Of a DNA stretch of 64,000 nucleotides, positions 35,124-55,200 are shown piece by piece (positions within the stretch are counted from its first letter, which is position 1; each line of letters opens with the position of its first letter). The stretch is from Acanthaster planci (lineage: Eukaryota > Echinodermata > Asteroidea > Valvatida > Acanthasteridae), in contig NW_019091565.1 of NCBI RefSeq assembly GCF_001949145.1, forward strand, positions 50,613 to 114,612, given 5' to 3'. The position numbers were made by a program, and so were the translations under genes. Below the pieces are notes generated by a model. That model was not told the origin of the DNA. It did no database searches and saw only the letters and a list, made by a program, of their open reading frames with translations.

Positions 35124-35777
35124 AGGTACATGTACTTTCTGTATGGCTCTGGAACTACAAAATAGTTTTCAACATGTGCTGTAGGCCAATGTGAATATTC
35201 ATGACACTTACCCCCATGAATTTGTGACAGTGCAGAACAATAAAATAATTGCTGATATTTGAACGTGTACTCGAAGCTGTGACCTTCTTTGGTGGTTCTG
35301 AATGCAAATGTTGCATGGTAGCAGCCAGGAGTATTCCATGTTGCTTTTAAGATGATGTCTCCTCAAACTACTGCTCAACAATGTTAAAGCACAACCAAAC
35401 TCAGTTCCTGCCAAAACAATACAGGCAAAATTACAATGTACATAGGTTTTCATTACAAACGGACAAAAATGAACAGCCTTTTATGATAATCAAATGTCAA
35501 ATCAGAATTTGCTGCAGTTTTTTGTTTTATCTTGTTTGTTATTTGTTCATTTTACTGCCTGCCTTTTGAAGTTTAATCAGATCATGTTGATTGGGAAATG
35601 TATACCGGTACGTACATGCGATCAGTATGATTACATGTACATGTGTGTTGAGTGCGATCATTTGATCTGCATGATTACACCGTGTTATCAGTCAATCCTG
35701 TATGAAATCGCAAAAATTCACGTCCCATTTTTCTTGAAACAATCTTCCCAAACTGTGAAGTAGAAAGGAAATTGACA

Positions 35778-35863
35778 TAATTGTCTGCAGGTGGAATTAT
35801 TGACAGACACAACCATACAGTAATTGTCTGCAGGTGGAATTATTGACAGACACAATCATGAAG
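35778..35863 (+). repeat. Two-copy 43-base tandem duplication
   Basis: TAATTGTCTGCAGGTGGAAT begins at 35778 and again at 35821; each unit continues TATTGACAGACACAA then CCATACAG or TCATGAAG. Near identity suggests a recent slippage or replication event. Confidence 0.85.
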
Positions 35864-37313
35864 GGAGATCTTATCGCCTTTGAGGCCAGATAGAATGATC
35901 ACACAGATTAACCCATTACACCTTACAAGTACAACCTGGGATTCCAAACCAAACATTTCACAGAGATTCTTCAACTGCAGTGATGTGATACACGTACATG
36001 CCCTTTTTTCAGAGACCAGGCAGCACAGTCAGTGGCAAAGTTCATATTTAGTTTTAATAAAAAAGTATGTGACATGTGGATGGATGCAACTTTATCATGT
36101 TTATGCATTCTTCCAGGAGCTTTCACAACTCGAGGTCACAGCGAAGTGAAAACACCGTTGACTTTTCATAATGTAGCAGTTTGTTTGTTTTCATCGCGAA
36201 AGGTCACAAAGCTCCCACGGGTCCCAGATGTCACAGAGAGTTACATCTTTGTCTCTATCCTGCACGTCCTAGTTTTCTTGTTTTCAATAAATCAAACAGT
36301 CTTAGAACAACAGTCGTCATGACATTGACAGTGCAGATTTCATGGAAAAACATGACAAAGAGCTTATCTATCATGTTTATAGTCATACAGTATCAATGAA
36401 GTAATGAACTACGTTACTGTGTCACACTTCCCTGATATTTTACCGTACCGTGATGTTGAATCACCCAGTCCAGTTGGATAGGTTTGACGTCTTTTCAGTT
36501 TGTGGTAACTTTTTCAACAGATTAACGTTGCTGTTGTTAAGTGGCACGTACACTACATGTACGGCTATGATTTCAACCAACTCAGCTGCAATTGCCACTC
36601 AGTTTCAACCGCTGCAAAGGCCCAACACCAACTTGATCCTCACATTCAACGTGATGTGTCTCATAGTAGGTGATGTAATTCACATGAATTACGAAAACAA
36701 TTCACGATGGTTTGATTTCCGCTGCATATACAATCACGGAGAAAATGACGTGGAAACGTTACACACGTCTGAGTGACCTTTCGCTTTGTTAATGTTGACA
36801 AAAGTAATGGCGCCCTCATTTGTCTCTGAATTTTTTAAAAATTATCTTTACACACTATTGGTAGTGATTGCTTCAGTACCTTTCTTAAAGAGTTGTTGAA
36901 GATAATATTAGAAAAATATTGCATTTCTTGAACAATGGCATATAAGTACACACTTTTAGGACGTTAAAGAATTTGATGCAGCTGAGTAGTTGTTAAAATG
37001 AGATATGGCTGGTTTTTATTCAAGCAACCCTGTGAGGGCGCTATTAATATAGCCTTTGCTCCAAGATTAAGATTGCACTTTGCAGCTGGTAAAGCGTCCT
37101 TTAATACTCAGTCGTTTTTTGCGAAATCTGGTGCGTTGATAGTCCTAGCCTGTACACTGTATCTTACTTTATACCTGCAACAGTATATCCCGTTTGAGGA
37201 GTTTGTTGGCAGTACTAAGAAGAAGGAAGAAGGTACAAAACGGGATAGAGAGATCATTCTATAAATCATTCTATAAATTTGGGTTCCAATATTTTCCTGC
37301 CTTTCTTGTCTGG

Positions 37314-37552
37314 GGTCAATTTCATAGAGCTGCTTAAGCACAAAATCTGCTTAAGCGTGAAAAAACTTGCTTGACAGAGCAGGTTACCAGCCAAAATCCA
37401 TGTGATGTATATTGGTTTGGAACGGCACTCACCTGTCTATGATTAACATGACAATCACATAGATTTTGAGCTGGTAACCCTTGTTTTTTAAGCAAGTTTT
37501 TGTGCTTAAGCAAATTTTGTGCTTAAGCAGCTCTATGAGTATGAAAATGGCC
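37314..37552. mobile_element. Hairpin MITE with ~90-bp terminal inverted repeats
   Basis: The left arm starts GGTCAATTTCATAGAGCTGC followed by TTAAGCACAAAATCTGCTTAAGC; the right arm is the reverse complement (GCTTAAGCAGCTCTATGA..GGCC). GGTTACCAGC pairs with GCTGGTAACC further in. Almost the whole element can fold as one hairpin. The right arm is repeated at 38056 as part of the assembly-level duplication. Confidence 0.75.
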
Positions 37553-38006
37553 CTAGGGGTGTGATTTTTTTTAACTAGTGGGGTCCGACGTCTGCCCCGT
37601 GGGAGCTGGGTGGAGGTCGGACCCCACAGTTCTGGGGGTAGTGATTTGTATGTAAGTCACTGTAGACAGCAAGCAGTCTGCAGCATTTCTGTATTTGTGT
37701 TCTTTAAGTTTAATTTAATTTAGCCTAACATTAGCAACAAGAGGTATCCGTAACGTACATGTACATAAGTAATTGTAGGCAGTAGCCCTTAGCTACATGT
37801 ACCAAAAAAATGGAAGAGGTAGCAGGAAACATATTGGTTGCTACAGGAATACATGTACAGATACATGTACAGTGTACATGTACATGAAGTTCTTTTGGCC
37901 ATGAAAAACAAGATAATAATTATCAAAAGAAGTGAATGTCATGTGACTTGCTCTTGACCAATCAAGGTACAGAAATACAGAATCTGTTGTGAACGTTCAC
38001 TTTTTG
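37464..38006 (+). repeat. Duplicated block, left copy (flanks assembly gap)
   Basis: Matches 38056-38597 almost base for base, from TTTTGAGCTG through TGAACGTTCACTTTT, with scattered substitutions and short indels in TACATG runs. It ends at the N gap. See right copy. Confidence 0.9.
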
Positions 38007-38055
38007 NNNNNNNNNNNNNNNNNNNNNNNNNNNNNNNNNNNNNNNNNNNNNNNNN
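38007..38055. other. Assembly gap (49 N)
   Basis: Run of 49 undetermined bases between two near-identical blocks just upstream of FKBP8. Its true length and whether any sequence is missing are unknown. Confidence 1.
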
Positions 38056-38597
38056 TTTTGAGCTGCTAACCCTTGTTTTTTAAGCAAGTTTTTTTGTGCT
38101 TAAGCAAATTTTGTTCTTAAGCAGCTCTATGAAATTGGCCGCAGGCGTGTGATTTTTTTAACTAGGGGGGTCAGACGTCTGCCCCGTGGGAGCTGGGTGG
38201 AGGTCGGACCCCACAGTTCTGGGGGTAGTGATTTGTATGTAGGTCACTGTAGACAGCAAGCAGTTTGCAGCGTTTCTGTATTTGTGTTCTTTAAGTTTAA
38301 TTTAATTTAGCCCAACATTAGCAGCAAGAGGTATCCGTAACGTACATGTACATGAGTAATTGTAGGCGGTAGCCCTTAGCTACATGTACCAAAAAATGGA
38401 AGAGGTAACAGGAAACATATTGGTTGCTACAGGAATACATGTACATATACATGTACATGTACAGTGTACATGTACATGAAGTTCTTTTGGCCATGAAAAA
38501 CAAGATAATAATTATCAAAAATAGTGAATGTCATGTGACTTGCTCTTGACCAATCAAGGTACAGAAATACAGAATCTGTTGTGAACGTTCACTTTTG
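38056..38597 (+). repeat. Duplicated block, right copy; probable FKBP8 upstream region
   Basis: Second copy of 37464-38006. It runs into the FKBP8 5' flank. A CCAAT-type GACCAATCA occurs in both copies (near 37957 and 38548). Copies that begin inside a hairpin MITE arm, are allele-like in divergence and are separated by a gap suggest two haplotypes laid end to end. Confidence 0.85.
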
Positions 38598-38771
38598 GAT
38601 GTCTATACAGTTTGTTCAAGTACAAGTTGTCCTGGGTACGGGTTGACCTGGGTTCAACTTGATATGGTGTCAGTTGTGGGAAAAAACTGTCCGGAATAAG
38701 AATTGTCCTTCTTCTAGGTTAACCTGATTCCAGGGAACTCTTGCTAGACTCCTGATTCAAGGTGTGCAGTG

Positions 38772-45346
<6,575 letters not shown>

Positions 45347-46192
45347 TGAGACAAAGCTGGAGTCCATACTCGTTTCCAGTGATGCAGGTACCAAGAGAAG
45401 GCTCGGGGACAACTTTGTAGACATGCTAAGTGCACAATCTGGAGGAGCACGGACAAGGCTGATTCTGAATCGTCTGGCTGGGGCTTGCTACAGCAAGTAT
45501 CCATAGGAAGTGGCTATTAGCTCCCAGAAGCCCACACAATATTGCTAGCCACAGCCATACATATAACTTTCAGCTGTGAATGAAGTTTTGCTTAGCAAAC
45601 CAGGCCACTGACCAAATTGTCACATTGGGTTTCTGCCTGATACTGTTTCACAGCTGATTGGTGAAATTTTGTTTCTGCTCTGCAACTCTATAAAGTTGAC
45701 CCTGCATATAAGTCAAAGACTTTATTCATGGGGTCGGCCACATTCAAATTGAAATCACTAAAGTTGGAATTTGAGAGTAGAAATGAAAGCAGTAAAGTGA
45801 ACTTTCTTGGCAAATCAGGACCTTTCTACTATGATGAATAATTTCATATTCGTTATCAAGCATTCAATGGTTTAGGCCAGATTTTGAAAAAATATTGATG
45901 GGAGGTTTTGACAGGAAACCAGTCACAAAAATAGTCTGGTATCATCCAAATCAACAAATTACAGTACATGTATGTGAATCAGATTGTGGGAACAATATCA
46001 AAAATGGCATCCAAGTGAGTTAAATCTGTTGCCACCAGTAAATACTCATTCCATTGCTCCTTTGATACCCCTCGGGGCCACAATGCAGTCCTCAACCTAC
46101 CCCCCCCTCCCGGGGCAACAATGTAGTCCTCAACCTATGCAAAAGTATGCATAGAAGTCATTTTACTGGTGTGTAGCAGCAGCGGGATAGCT

Positions 46193-46220
46193 GGGGAGGG
46201 GGTGGGACTGGGGGGGGGGG
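46193..46220 (+). other. G-quadruplex-capable run
   Basis: Four G tracts in 28 bases: GGGG-A-GGGGG-T-GGG-ACT-G11, on the sense strand of the probable FKBP8 3' UTR. The short loops fit a stable parallel quadruplex. Confidence 0.65.
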
Positions 46221-48200
46221 ACATCCCACAAAAGGTCATAGCTCTCCTGCCCCATTACCCCACCACTGGACTTGTGAGAAGCAAACAGAGTGATAGTCCC
46301 ACTTGCCCCCAAGAGTTAGAATCCTGGTTATGCTGATGGTTTGTAGCTGAGTGTGTCACAAGTGCCTTCAAATGCAGCTTAAGTCATTCAGTCTTAAGCC
46401 AAGTCACAGGCTCTTCAAACCTGGGACATAAGCATTTTCTTTGGCATCATATGCCCTCTTGCTAGCTCACGTGTAAGGAATTTTAACTGGACGTGTAAAG
46501 AGACTTGTGATGGGCACAACTACAGCACATTAGTTGGGCTAGTTTTACGTAGAAACTTCAGAGTCTTTTCTGAGCGTGCAAGGTAACCTGTGTTGTACCT
46601 GCACTACCACAGTACCCATCTTAGTTTGGTTCCAATCAAACACTTTCCCCTACACCATACCAAAAATTTACATTTTTAATTTTAAAGAATTTTCTGATTT
46701 TGGATCAGTGTTTGGACTAAACTCTCTGAGGTTTTTCTGTTCCTGCTGGCTTTTGATTTTTTTTTGCCATGATCACAATACTTTCAGATATCAAATGAGA
46801 ATGTGGACTTAACTGGCTTGGGTGGTTTGAATTCTATAATTTAATGTAGTTTCTGAAATCTTGATGCCAAGAACGACTGAAACATTTACATAGGTTGCTT
46901 TTATTACAGAATTTGTCTCTTTCACATTGAAGGTGCTTTTGATATGAAAAAAAAAACATTGATGGCATGAAGTCTGTCCTTGATCTTCAAGACTTATGAA
47001 TACATCTACTCGGTGTTTATTGGCATGAGGTAGATGCACAGTTGTATGTGAACCAGGAACTGGCAGCATTAAGTCTGAGGGACAACCATTTCTCAATTAC
47101 TGGTCGATTTTCCCTGGTAACGTGTGCACAGAATGTGCCCAGACTACCAGGCAAAATTACCAGCGGTTGACAGAGCTTTGTTGTTCAAACTTAAACATTT
47201 TGTGGGCCGTGAGACCAGTAAGGCTCTTGAGGCCTGAAAAAAAGGTCATGAAAAGTCTCCTTGTTTTAATTTCCAGGTAGTTAGAAGTCTTCAAAATTGT
47301 TTTTTGTACTGGCAAAAGTCCTGGAAACGTTTTGAAATCCTATGAGGACTACTTATTTCAGCATTTGCATAATCGTAATACATTTATAGTGTTAGAAAAT
47401 GGAGTTTTCTATATGACAAAAACATTAAATTTTGCCCATACAAGTATTTTGATTTATGTGTATTCTGCTTTTTTAATTCTACAATCGTTTTAAAATGTCA
47501 GCGACCCAAATTCACGTAGTACATGTATTTTCATATGATTGATCCAAGATCATAGAACTCAGTCCCTACGTCTGTACGGGTCGTGCAGATTTGTTTAAAT
47601 GCTCTTGGATGTGTGATTGGACTTCGGCTTTGTCAGGATGGTTGTGAGCGCATTTCGTTGCAGACATTTGTCAGTAAAAAGAGAAAGACTTCATTGTTTG
47701 TAGGAATTTCATTTCGGTAGAAATAGAGAAATTAGGTTAACTGATATTTGGGATGTTTTGATTTTGTTATACGTTTTGCAGGGAGTGGTTAAAAAACACC
47801 TGGTGCATTATGATACAATGCATGCGCATTGATGTTTGGTTTAAGCCTTAAACTGTGTACTATCAACTAAAGTCCATTGTCTTGATATTTCTGATTTTCT
47901 TGGTACGTTTTGTGTAATTTTTTTAATTTTGTATTAGGCCGCAAAGATCTCTCCAATCTTGAGATGTCGACACGAATTAGCGTTTCTTTGTGAGGACGCT
48001 GATCGTTTGTGCCTTTAAATACGAAACAAATCTGCGATTATTCCATTAGCAAACTAAGTATGCATTTTAATTAACTCTGATGTTTTTTATACTTAGCGAT
48101 ATTCATGTTCTATTGCCACATTTATGCTTTTCCAGTCAGCACTATGCAAACCTTGATTTCGACAGAGCATTTAATTATTACTCAGCCCAATTGCGATAAA

Positions 48201-48206
48201 TTTATT
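48201..48206 (-). terminator. Candidate poly(A) signal (minus strand) for the distal arrestin gene
   Basis: TTTATT on plus is AATAAA on minus, about 1 kb past the stop at 49224. It lies 25 bases from a plus-strand AATAAA at 48231-48236, so FKBP8 and this arrestin gene may share a bidirectional 3' end. Position-based only. Confidence 0.3.
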
Positions 48207-48230
48207 TGTAATCCGATTAAAGTAATGTGC

Positions 48231-48236
48231 AATAAA
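48231..48236 (+). terminator. FKBP8: Candidate distal poly(A) signal of FKBP8
   Basis: AATAAA preceded by a T/A-rich stretch; the only canonical signal noticed after the FKBP8 stop. Distance from the stop (2.9 kb) makes it uncertain. Confidence 0.3.
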
Positions 48237-49223
48237 CAAGAGCAGTGAAATGTATTACATGTAGGAATATAAAATTGTAATATTTGGAAATGTGGAAGGG
48301 AAGTGTGACACTAACGACATTTTTGAAATGGATATTTTACAATCGGGGCAACTGCCGACATCTGTACGGTAAGACGTTTTAGAAGTAGCTCATTTTCAAA
48401 ATATCCAAATGTAATGAACTGTTGAGTACTGAGTAAATATGCATTTTGATCTTTAGCCCCCTCTGCTTTGTTGTTGCGTCGATTGTTTTTGTATTTTTGT
48501 AATCACCTGTGGGGAGATCGATCCCACAATGGAAGTAATTCTTTCATCGAAAGGGTGAGCTCAGTCTGTAGGCTTACGTCAACTTTGCAGAAGATTTTGT
48601 AATCGTGGAATAGGAGGTTGGGGGACCAGTTCACTTCCATTTCTTCCAAAAGCGGGTTAAAAACCTTCAAATTCAGCCTCAGAAAAGCCGCAAAAGGTAA
48701 CATACAGAAATGTCCAAACTTTTTGGCCCCAAAACAACTTGGACTACCCCCTCCCCAATTTTCGTTCTTGATCCGCCCTCATAACCCCATTGCTGAAACC
48801 CAGCGAATATTGGTGCTGAAAAAGGGCTTATTTCACTTTGCATGATTTCTCAAGACAAGCCCAGACATTAACAGCGGTCTTCCGATGCGTTTGGTTGGTT
48901 CTCATCACCTGATGATATGGCGACCGGGTGGGGCGCCATCCAAATCGTAGTCTTGAGCTGCGATAAAGCGAATCAAAGGAAACCCATGTCTGAAAACTGT
49001 TCCAATTCATAGACTCACAGTTGGAATTAAATATACTCTGATCAGCATTCATGCACTGATGATGGTGGATCGAGCAGAATGAAATCGATGTATTAGATTA
49101 TTTAACAAAGCAACTCATGAGCACTCAATATTTAACCCATCAGCATTCTCATTAAAAGCCTCTGACAATAGTACAATGATGGATGGACCTTGGAAACAGT
49201 CTAGCCTTATTATTGTGTCGTCC

Positions 49224-52200
49224 CTAAATTCTGACCATGTACCGATAGCCCTGACATAGGAAAGCTATACAAATGGAGCTGACAAGGCAGAGTGCGATGC
49301 ACCAGGGTGACTCACGCGAGGATTTGAGAAGTCTATCACATTCGCCCGTCTCCGATTCTTCAGATGAGTAGTTGCTGTCTTGCGTGATCGGTGCAGGGAC
49401 ACTGGCTGGCCGAAGGGCTATGACGTCCGCTGGTACCGAGGACTCAGCAGTGAGTACCGGGGCCTCGCCTCGCACAGGCATGGTACCAATGATCACTGGA
49501 ATTGCCTTGGTAAACTTACAGCCAATGCACTGAAAGTGGTCATGGGGAACGAGACAAAGAGTGAGGGCTGGTGTCTGCACTGTCTTTCTCAAAAGACTTC
49601 TATCAGGCCCAACAACTTTTTAGCGCTGGTCTACTTTGAAGAATTCCATAATGAGAAGACAAATGTCTAATCGAACATCTTAATTTACACAAGGCTTAAC
49701 TTCTGTATTATTCACCATGTATTTTAGTCTGTTCTTAATTTGGATCCACTATTTTGGCGATGAAAAATATAAGGCGTCATACACGATTGGCAAATTGTCT
49801 TTACTTCCTGTGGAAAATTGTATAGTCTACCCAACTATAGTGCGCGCACTGGATTGAATTTTGGTTTTGTTTTGATTTTTTCCTCATGCAAAAATCAATA
49901 TCACGTGATGAAATTGCGCTATTTTGAAGAAGGCCGCTTTGTCTCAAGGTTCTTTCAACGGCATCTTTAGTACTGACTTGCACGAACATTATGAAAATCG
50001 CTCACGATTTGTACCTTTACGTAATACTCAACATCGATCAAATCACAACCAGGAAGACCAGAGGGCGGACTGATGAGGGTATGTAATGGCCCCACGGTGA
50101 AATCGGTTACCCAGCCCCTGGGACACGAGACCGATTTACTCGCCCGGCTTAGGTTGTACTCCTTGGTGCGAGTGTGCCTTCCACAGGAGAAACTGATTCG
50201 CTAAGGGGAAGAGACAAGAGCGTGCATAGTAATACCAGCAATCATTACAGTAAGGTCGAGTATAATAATCTTGAATCACAGGACCGACTAGAACTGCTCT
50301 TTACAAGATATTAAATTGAAGACAATGGTGGGATTAATATTAGAATTGTAGACAACTAACAATTTGCAGGGAAAAATAGATGGGGGTGTCTAAAATACGT
50401 ACTTAAAGCAACGGTATTTATCTTCTGTTCGAAAATCTGAGATGGGCATAAAAGAGTGTGGTAACTTACCCTTTGAACTACTGAACTTAGCCCATGACAA
50501 GATACGCTAAAAGATACAGGATAGTTCGTATCTTAAAAACCCTCTAGCTTTTTTTTAAATGGAAATTTGATCGTCTTTAGATGAGCATAGCGTTAATTTC
50601 CAAGCGCTGAACCGGGAACCTTGAACTCAATATGCATGCAGCTATTGTAGACGGTGCCTGCAGCTAGTGAAAAACTACTTTGATATCCTTAATTGCATGT
50701 TTACAAACAACAAGAGAAAGTGTTGCCAACTGGCAAGGACAATGTTTACAAACAGTTTCAGGCTCTAGCTTCAGGACACCTGTTATACTTTGCAACAAGT
50801 GCATAAAAAGTTGCAAACCCTGTGATTCATGGAATGTCTTATGGGAACCTCACTCAATTTACTTGGACAAGTGTTGTGTCAAAGTATATCTCTTCCTCGC
50901 CGTCACGGTTGTCAATCTGTCCGATGACGTAGATGGCGTCATTGCTGAAGTAACCGCGCCTGGGCACACCGATAGTGATGACCCTCTCGACCATGGTCCC
51001 GCATCCACAACAGCCGTACTGAGTAACTTTAGTCTTCACGGAGTTCTGTCAAACAGCAATCGAATTTTAAAAAAATTCTAGCTCGGACAGTTCTAGGAAT
51101 CCCCGATCTGGCTAAAATTTATTACAATTGTAATAGCGTTCTGTTCTTTGACCATTAACTATTTAAAAGTCTTGAAGAGTAGAGGTGTCAAAATAATGAT
51201 AGTAACTTTCCATGTGTGTCTTTTCTGCATTTTGTCTTTTAAAATCACACAAACAATTCTTCAGCATCAACCACAATAGTTTCAGAAATCACATTCTAAA
51301 ATGTTTGTTCAATGGACGGGTTCCGCCCACACTGATTCATAGGAACAACGGCTTAATTTCCCGCACCACGGTTTCGATTACGATGGCGCCCTCCTTGGCA
51401 CGGCTAACGGTTCAACAGGGGTCAACAGACAAACCTGGATGCCCGGAATGATGCTGAGATCCACCGCGGGTCCCATCATGCTGAACGGCCTCACCGTCTT
51501 GGTCTCCGTGTTGATGTGCATCCGTCTGACCGACAGCGTGGCTTTGGCGGTGTACCGAATGTACCCGTAGATACCCTGGAAGGACTTCGGTTGTAGGGGA
51601 TCGTCTGGAACTGGCAACTCAAAAGGATAGTTGTTCGTTCCTGGGGGTATGCTCAGGTTGTCAATGTCGCGGTCAAACTTTCCTGGAACGGAGCAAAATG
51701 TGCCGTGTATGGGCTCATCAAGGGTGTGGCGCTTGGGAAACCCCTCCCAGAGAACAAATATCCTTCTGCTTGTCTCACAGTAGTCCTACATCATTGAGAA
51801 ATGCCTCAAAAAAACCAAAATCAGTGGTCAAAACGCCAATCTGCGCTAATAACATGGTCTCGGGAAGGGGTGGGAAACTGGAATTTGTTTCCATATAGGG
51901 CTGTCCACTTTTCCATCCGTAAAATAACCCTCATTCCCACATAAAGGTGGAAAGGTACTTTCTCTGGATTACCGACACTCAATGTTCATCGCTGGATACG
52001 CTACCTGTACCAAAGTCCTTGTTTCCTAAGTCTTATTTTTTGTCGCTTTGGAAAAGTTCAATTTTTTTAAATCGATTACCTTCCCATCATTGTTTGCAAT
52101 GGTGATCATTCAGTAGTACTGTATATTTAAAGAGTATAGTTAGGGCAGTTTTTATTTCAATAGTTTAATTTTGTTTTAATTTTTGGGCGATTACTACGTT

Positions 52201-55200
52201 TACGGTTTCCGATGTTTGTGAGTAAATGTACGTCTAACCATTGGAAAAATGAATATTCGTGTCAACTTAGTTTGTTCAGAATCAAATGTTGTATAGGCCC
52301 AATCCTAATGACGTCATAATTCTACCAAAATTCTTGGGTGGCGCCATTTTGGGAGTAAAAAATCAGGAGGTTCGCCTGCACTATTTGCCGACTGGGCCTG
52401 ACTATGGTAGGACTAATGGACCAATGAACCAATTTGGATAGCTAAGAACCTTTAATTAAAGGTTCCTTTATACTGACGCAAGCCAGCCGATATACCACGA
52501 GCTTTAACCTACCTGTGCCGAACAACACAACAGTCTTCTTCAAATAATCCTCTCGTTGCACATGGTACTTCGTTTCTGTCGCACCAGACGTGCTGTTGTA
52601 ACTGGTATTCGTCCATTCAGTTTTGGCCACGCCCTTGAACTTTATCCACACCCCTGCAATGAGTAAACACCGCCCTTAAGTTTTTTCCCTCGGGAAATAT
52701 ACTGATTACAATTACCTCACTTGCCACGTCGTGATCAATGTTCATGAGCACTTGTAAGTGTGATGCTATCGTAGGACGAAAGCCTTAATGTAACATTGAT
52801 CTGTACACGAACATATTTTTTTTCGCTGGATTAAATTCTCTCTTCTTTGCTGATCCATTGTTGTTTACATGCGCTGCAATAACCAACGTCAATCCCTGTC
52901 TCAGAGATGTTTTCGGTGTGTAACGTTTGAGTTCCAAAACAGAAAAACCTATGCACCTAATCGTAGATAACGCCACAGCAACAGCGCCCTCCTTTGTCCA
53001 ATTTGTCCTGTTAGGCATGGATAATATTTTTGTGTTTCTGAGAAATGAAACAGTTTTCAAACTGTGCAGAAGAGTTATTCAGTTGCTTAAAAAAATGTGT
53101 CTCAGAAAAATTCATCGCAGTTACACTTGAAACAAAGAGATTATTATAAGCCAGTGTCTTAATCAAATAGATGCTTTTTAAATTGTGTAACTCTTCAAAG
53201 GAGATACCATTAATTGCATGTGAAGAAAACAATACCTCTTTTGAGGCGAATAAGTTTTCCAAACTGCTGTTTTTGACAACTTTAATATATTTACGAAGAA
53301 CCAAGAGGTCGTGTAAATTGCTATTGATAATTTAAAAGCGCATTCAGATTCATGTAAAGATTAAGACTAAGATCTTGGTATATTTATATTTCAAATGAAA
53401 AGTAAAAGTCCCTCTTGAACCGACTCCGGATTCAATCTTCGGCTGTCATTTGACGTAAGCCAAACATTTTTTTTCTAAATGTCCTCGCCCCCCACCATGG
53501 TGTGTCATTCACAAAATACTATACTATGAAATGGTGCAGACATGTAGACGGGTGTCAAGACGGTGTCCAAGGAAGTTTTCCCAACGCTTGCTGTCTGCCA
53601 GTAGCTATGAGAGACATTAAATCCACCCCGTCAAATACCAGTAACAGTACCTTAGCCGACCAGGTAAGCTCTTCTGCTGGGACTGTCCGCGAAGTCCAGG
53701 TGAGCGCCTTAGTACAAGCTCGAGACATTATGGCCCACTCGGCGGCCAGGGCTTAGGGCCTGTCTCGTTTCCTCCCTTGCATGGTCGCTCGAACCCTTTC
53801 GGGGGTTAAATGGATGGGCAGGGAGGAAAAGCTGGGGGGGCTGGGAACCCTGAGACCCTTTATCCCATACGGAAGCTGGTAACTGCGATTCCTTGCGAAT
53901 TTCAGGAGTCCGTGCGCCTGAATGCTTAGTCAACACCGCATAAACTTTTGTTATTTTCCCCAAATCACTTTTTTTTCATTTCCCTGGGTGCAGAACCAAC
54001 AAAGAGTTTTCTAGGTTTAAATACAATGGGTTAAGGGACTGATGCTGATTTATTTTTGTTTATAATCTCAATTATCTAGATTTTCGACAGCAATAAGATC
54101 GATCCCAACTGTGTTTGGGTCCATTTCTTCTAAGTGATCTCAACATAAAAGCCGTGGCGTATCTAGTGAATTGATAGTGAGACAGTACCAGATCTAGGAG
54201 TTGCGCAGTCGGGCGGCATTTGTCTCTTTATTGATGAAAATACATTTTCATTTGTCCTAATTACAATGTTTTCAACAGCAAAGTAATATGACATTTTCAA
54301 AAAGAAATTCTCACAAAATATGTCCCACTTTTATGTTGCATTAATCTTCTCAGGTCCCCGTCCGCCTAAATGCGTTGCAACTACCGTTTTTTTTCTTGTG
54401 AATGGTTGATCCATCACTGCATGACCAGACAAGTCTGCCCCCGAAAAAGTACAAGTACGAAAATAATGAATCAAACTGACAACAAACAAACATTCCTTAG
54501 CTGAATTTGAACAACACAAAATGACACCGGGAATCCAGTGGATGTCAAATCACTAAAGAGTTTGGTTTTACCCTTTCTCGCCGCAAAAACTGTGCACCCC
54601 TCTGTATCACGGCACATAGCTGATTCAGCCTTTTCTGTACGGTATTTAAACCCACATTGCATTTAAGTTTGATCTGAATGAAACTTAATGATATCATTGT
54701 CATATATTTAATCTATGCCTCATTGGACATGAGTTTAATATCGGTACTCGAGTTAGAAAATGGCATGGCAAAAAGTTATTCATTACTTAGTCATTGTGTT
54801 CCTTTTCGAGGTAAAATAGAATATTGCTAAAATGTACCGGCCCGTGCCGTTTCTCAAATCGATTACACGAACTGACCATTCCATATTTCACTGGTCGCTG
54901 TACATGAAAGCGGCCTGATGCAACCTAACAACACCGCCTTTGAAGTGGCCGTAAAATCGCTAGAGAACTTTGTTGAAAACAAAGCAAAAAGTCATTTCAC
55001 CTACCAAACCCAAGTTACTAATTCGTATTTCTACCCATAATCAGGGGACGTCCTTGGACACAGTCACGAACAAAAGCCCTAGAATAGTATTGTCAAAACA
55101 TGTACTGTTTTCATTTATTTGAAAATGTGGCCTTGAATGCATTTTGTGACCCCAGGAAACTGCCAAAAATAGCAACAATATCGCATATACAGAGCGCCCT

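Larger units (their letters stand above)
34636..37313. other. JTB 5' part/introns and intergenic spacer
   Basis: The JTB signal-peptide exon should lie here on the minus strand but I could not identify it. CpG-bearing sequence around 36,480-36,830 is a possible JTB promoter. Contains an 18-base palindrome at 35106, a tandem 43-base duplication at 35778 and scattered TACATG runs. ORFs on both strands show no family likeness. Confidence 0.4.
45347..48236 (+). other. FKBP8 3' UTR and spacer
   Basis: No coding content recognised. The first canonical AATAAA seen after the FKBP8 stop is at 48231, which would imply a 2.9-kb 3' UTR; variant signals such as ATTAAA near 47423 may end it earlier. A near repeat of GGCCACAATGCAGTCCTCAA occurs at about 46076 and 46111. 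A G-rich block lies at 46193. Confidence 0.4.

Noticed and set aside
36450-36776. JTB first exon on the minus strand (MRHITLNVRIKLVLGLCS)
   Set aside because: Signal-peptide-like, but its donor is weak and its phase does not fit the next JTB exon.
53502-53756. ORF ending in a strong donor (GACCAG|GTAAGC) on the plus strand
   Set aside because: Opposite strand to arrestin A within its intron, no family likeness and no acceptor-matched partner exon found.
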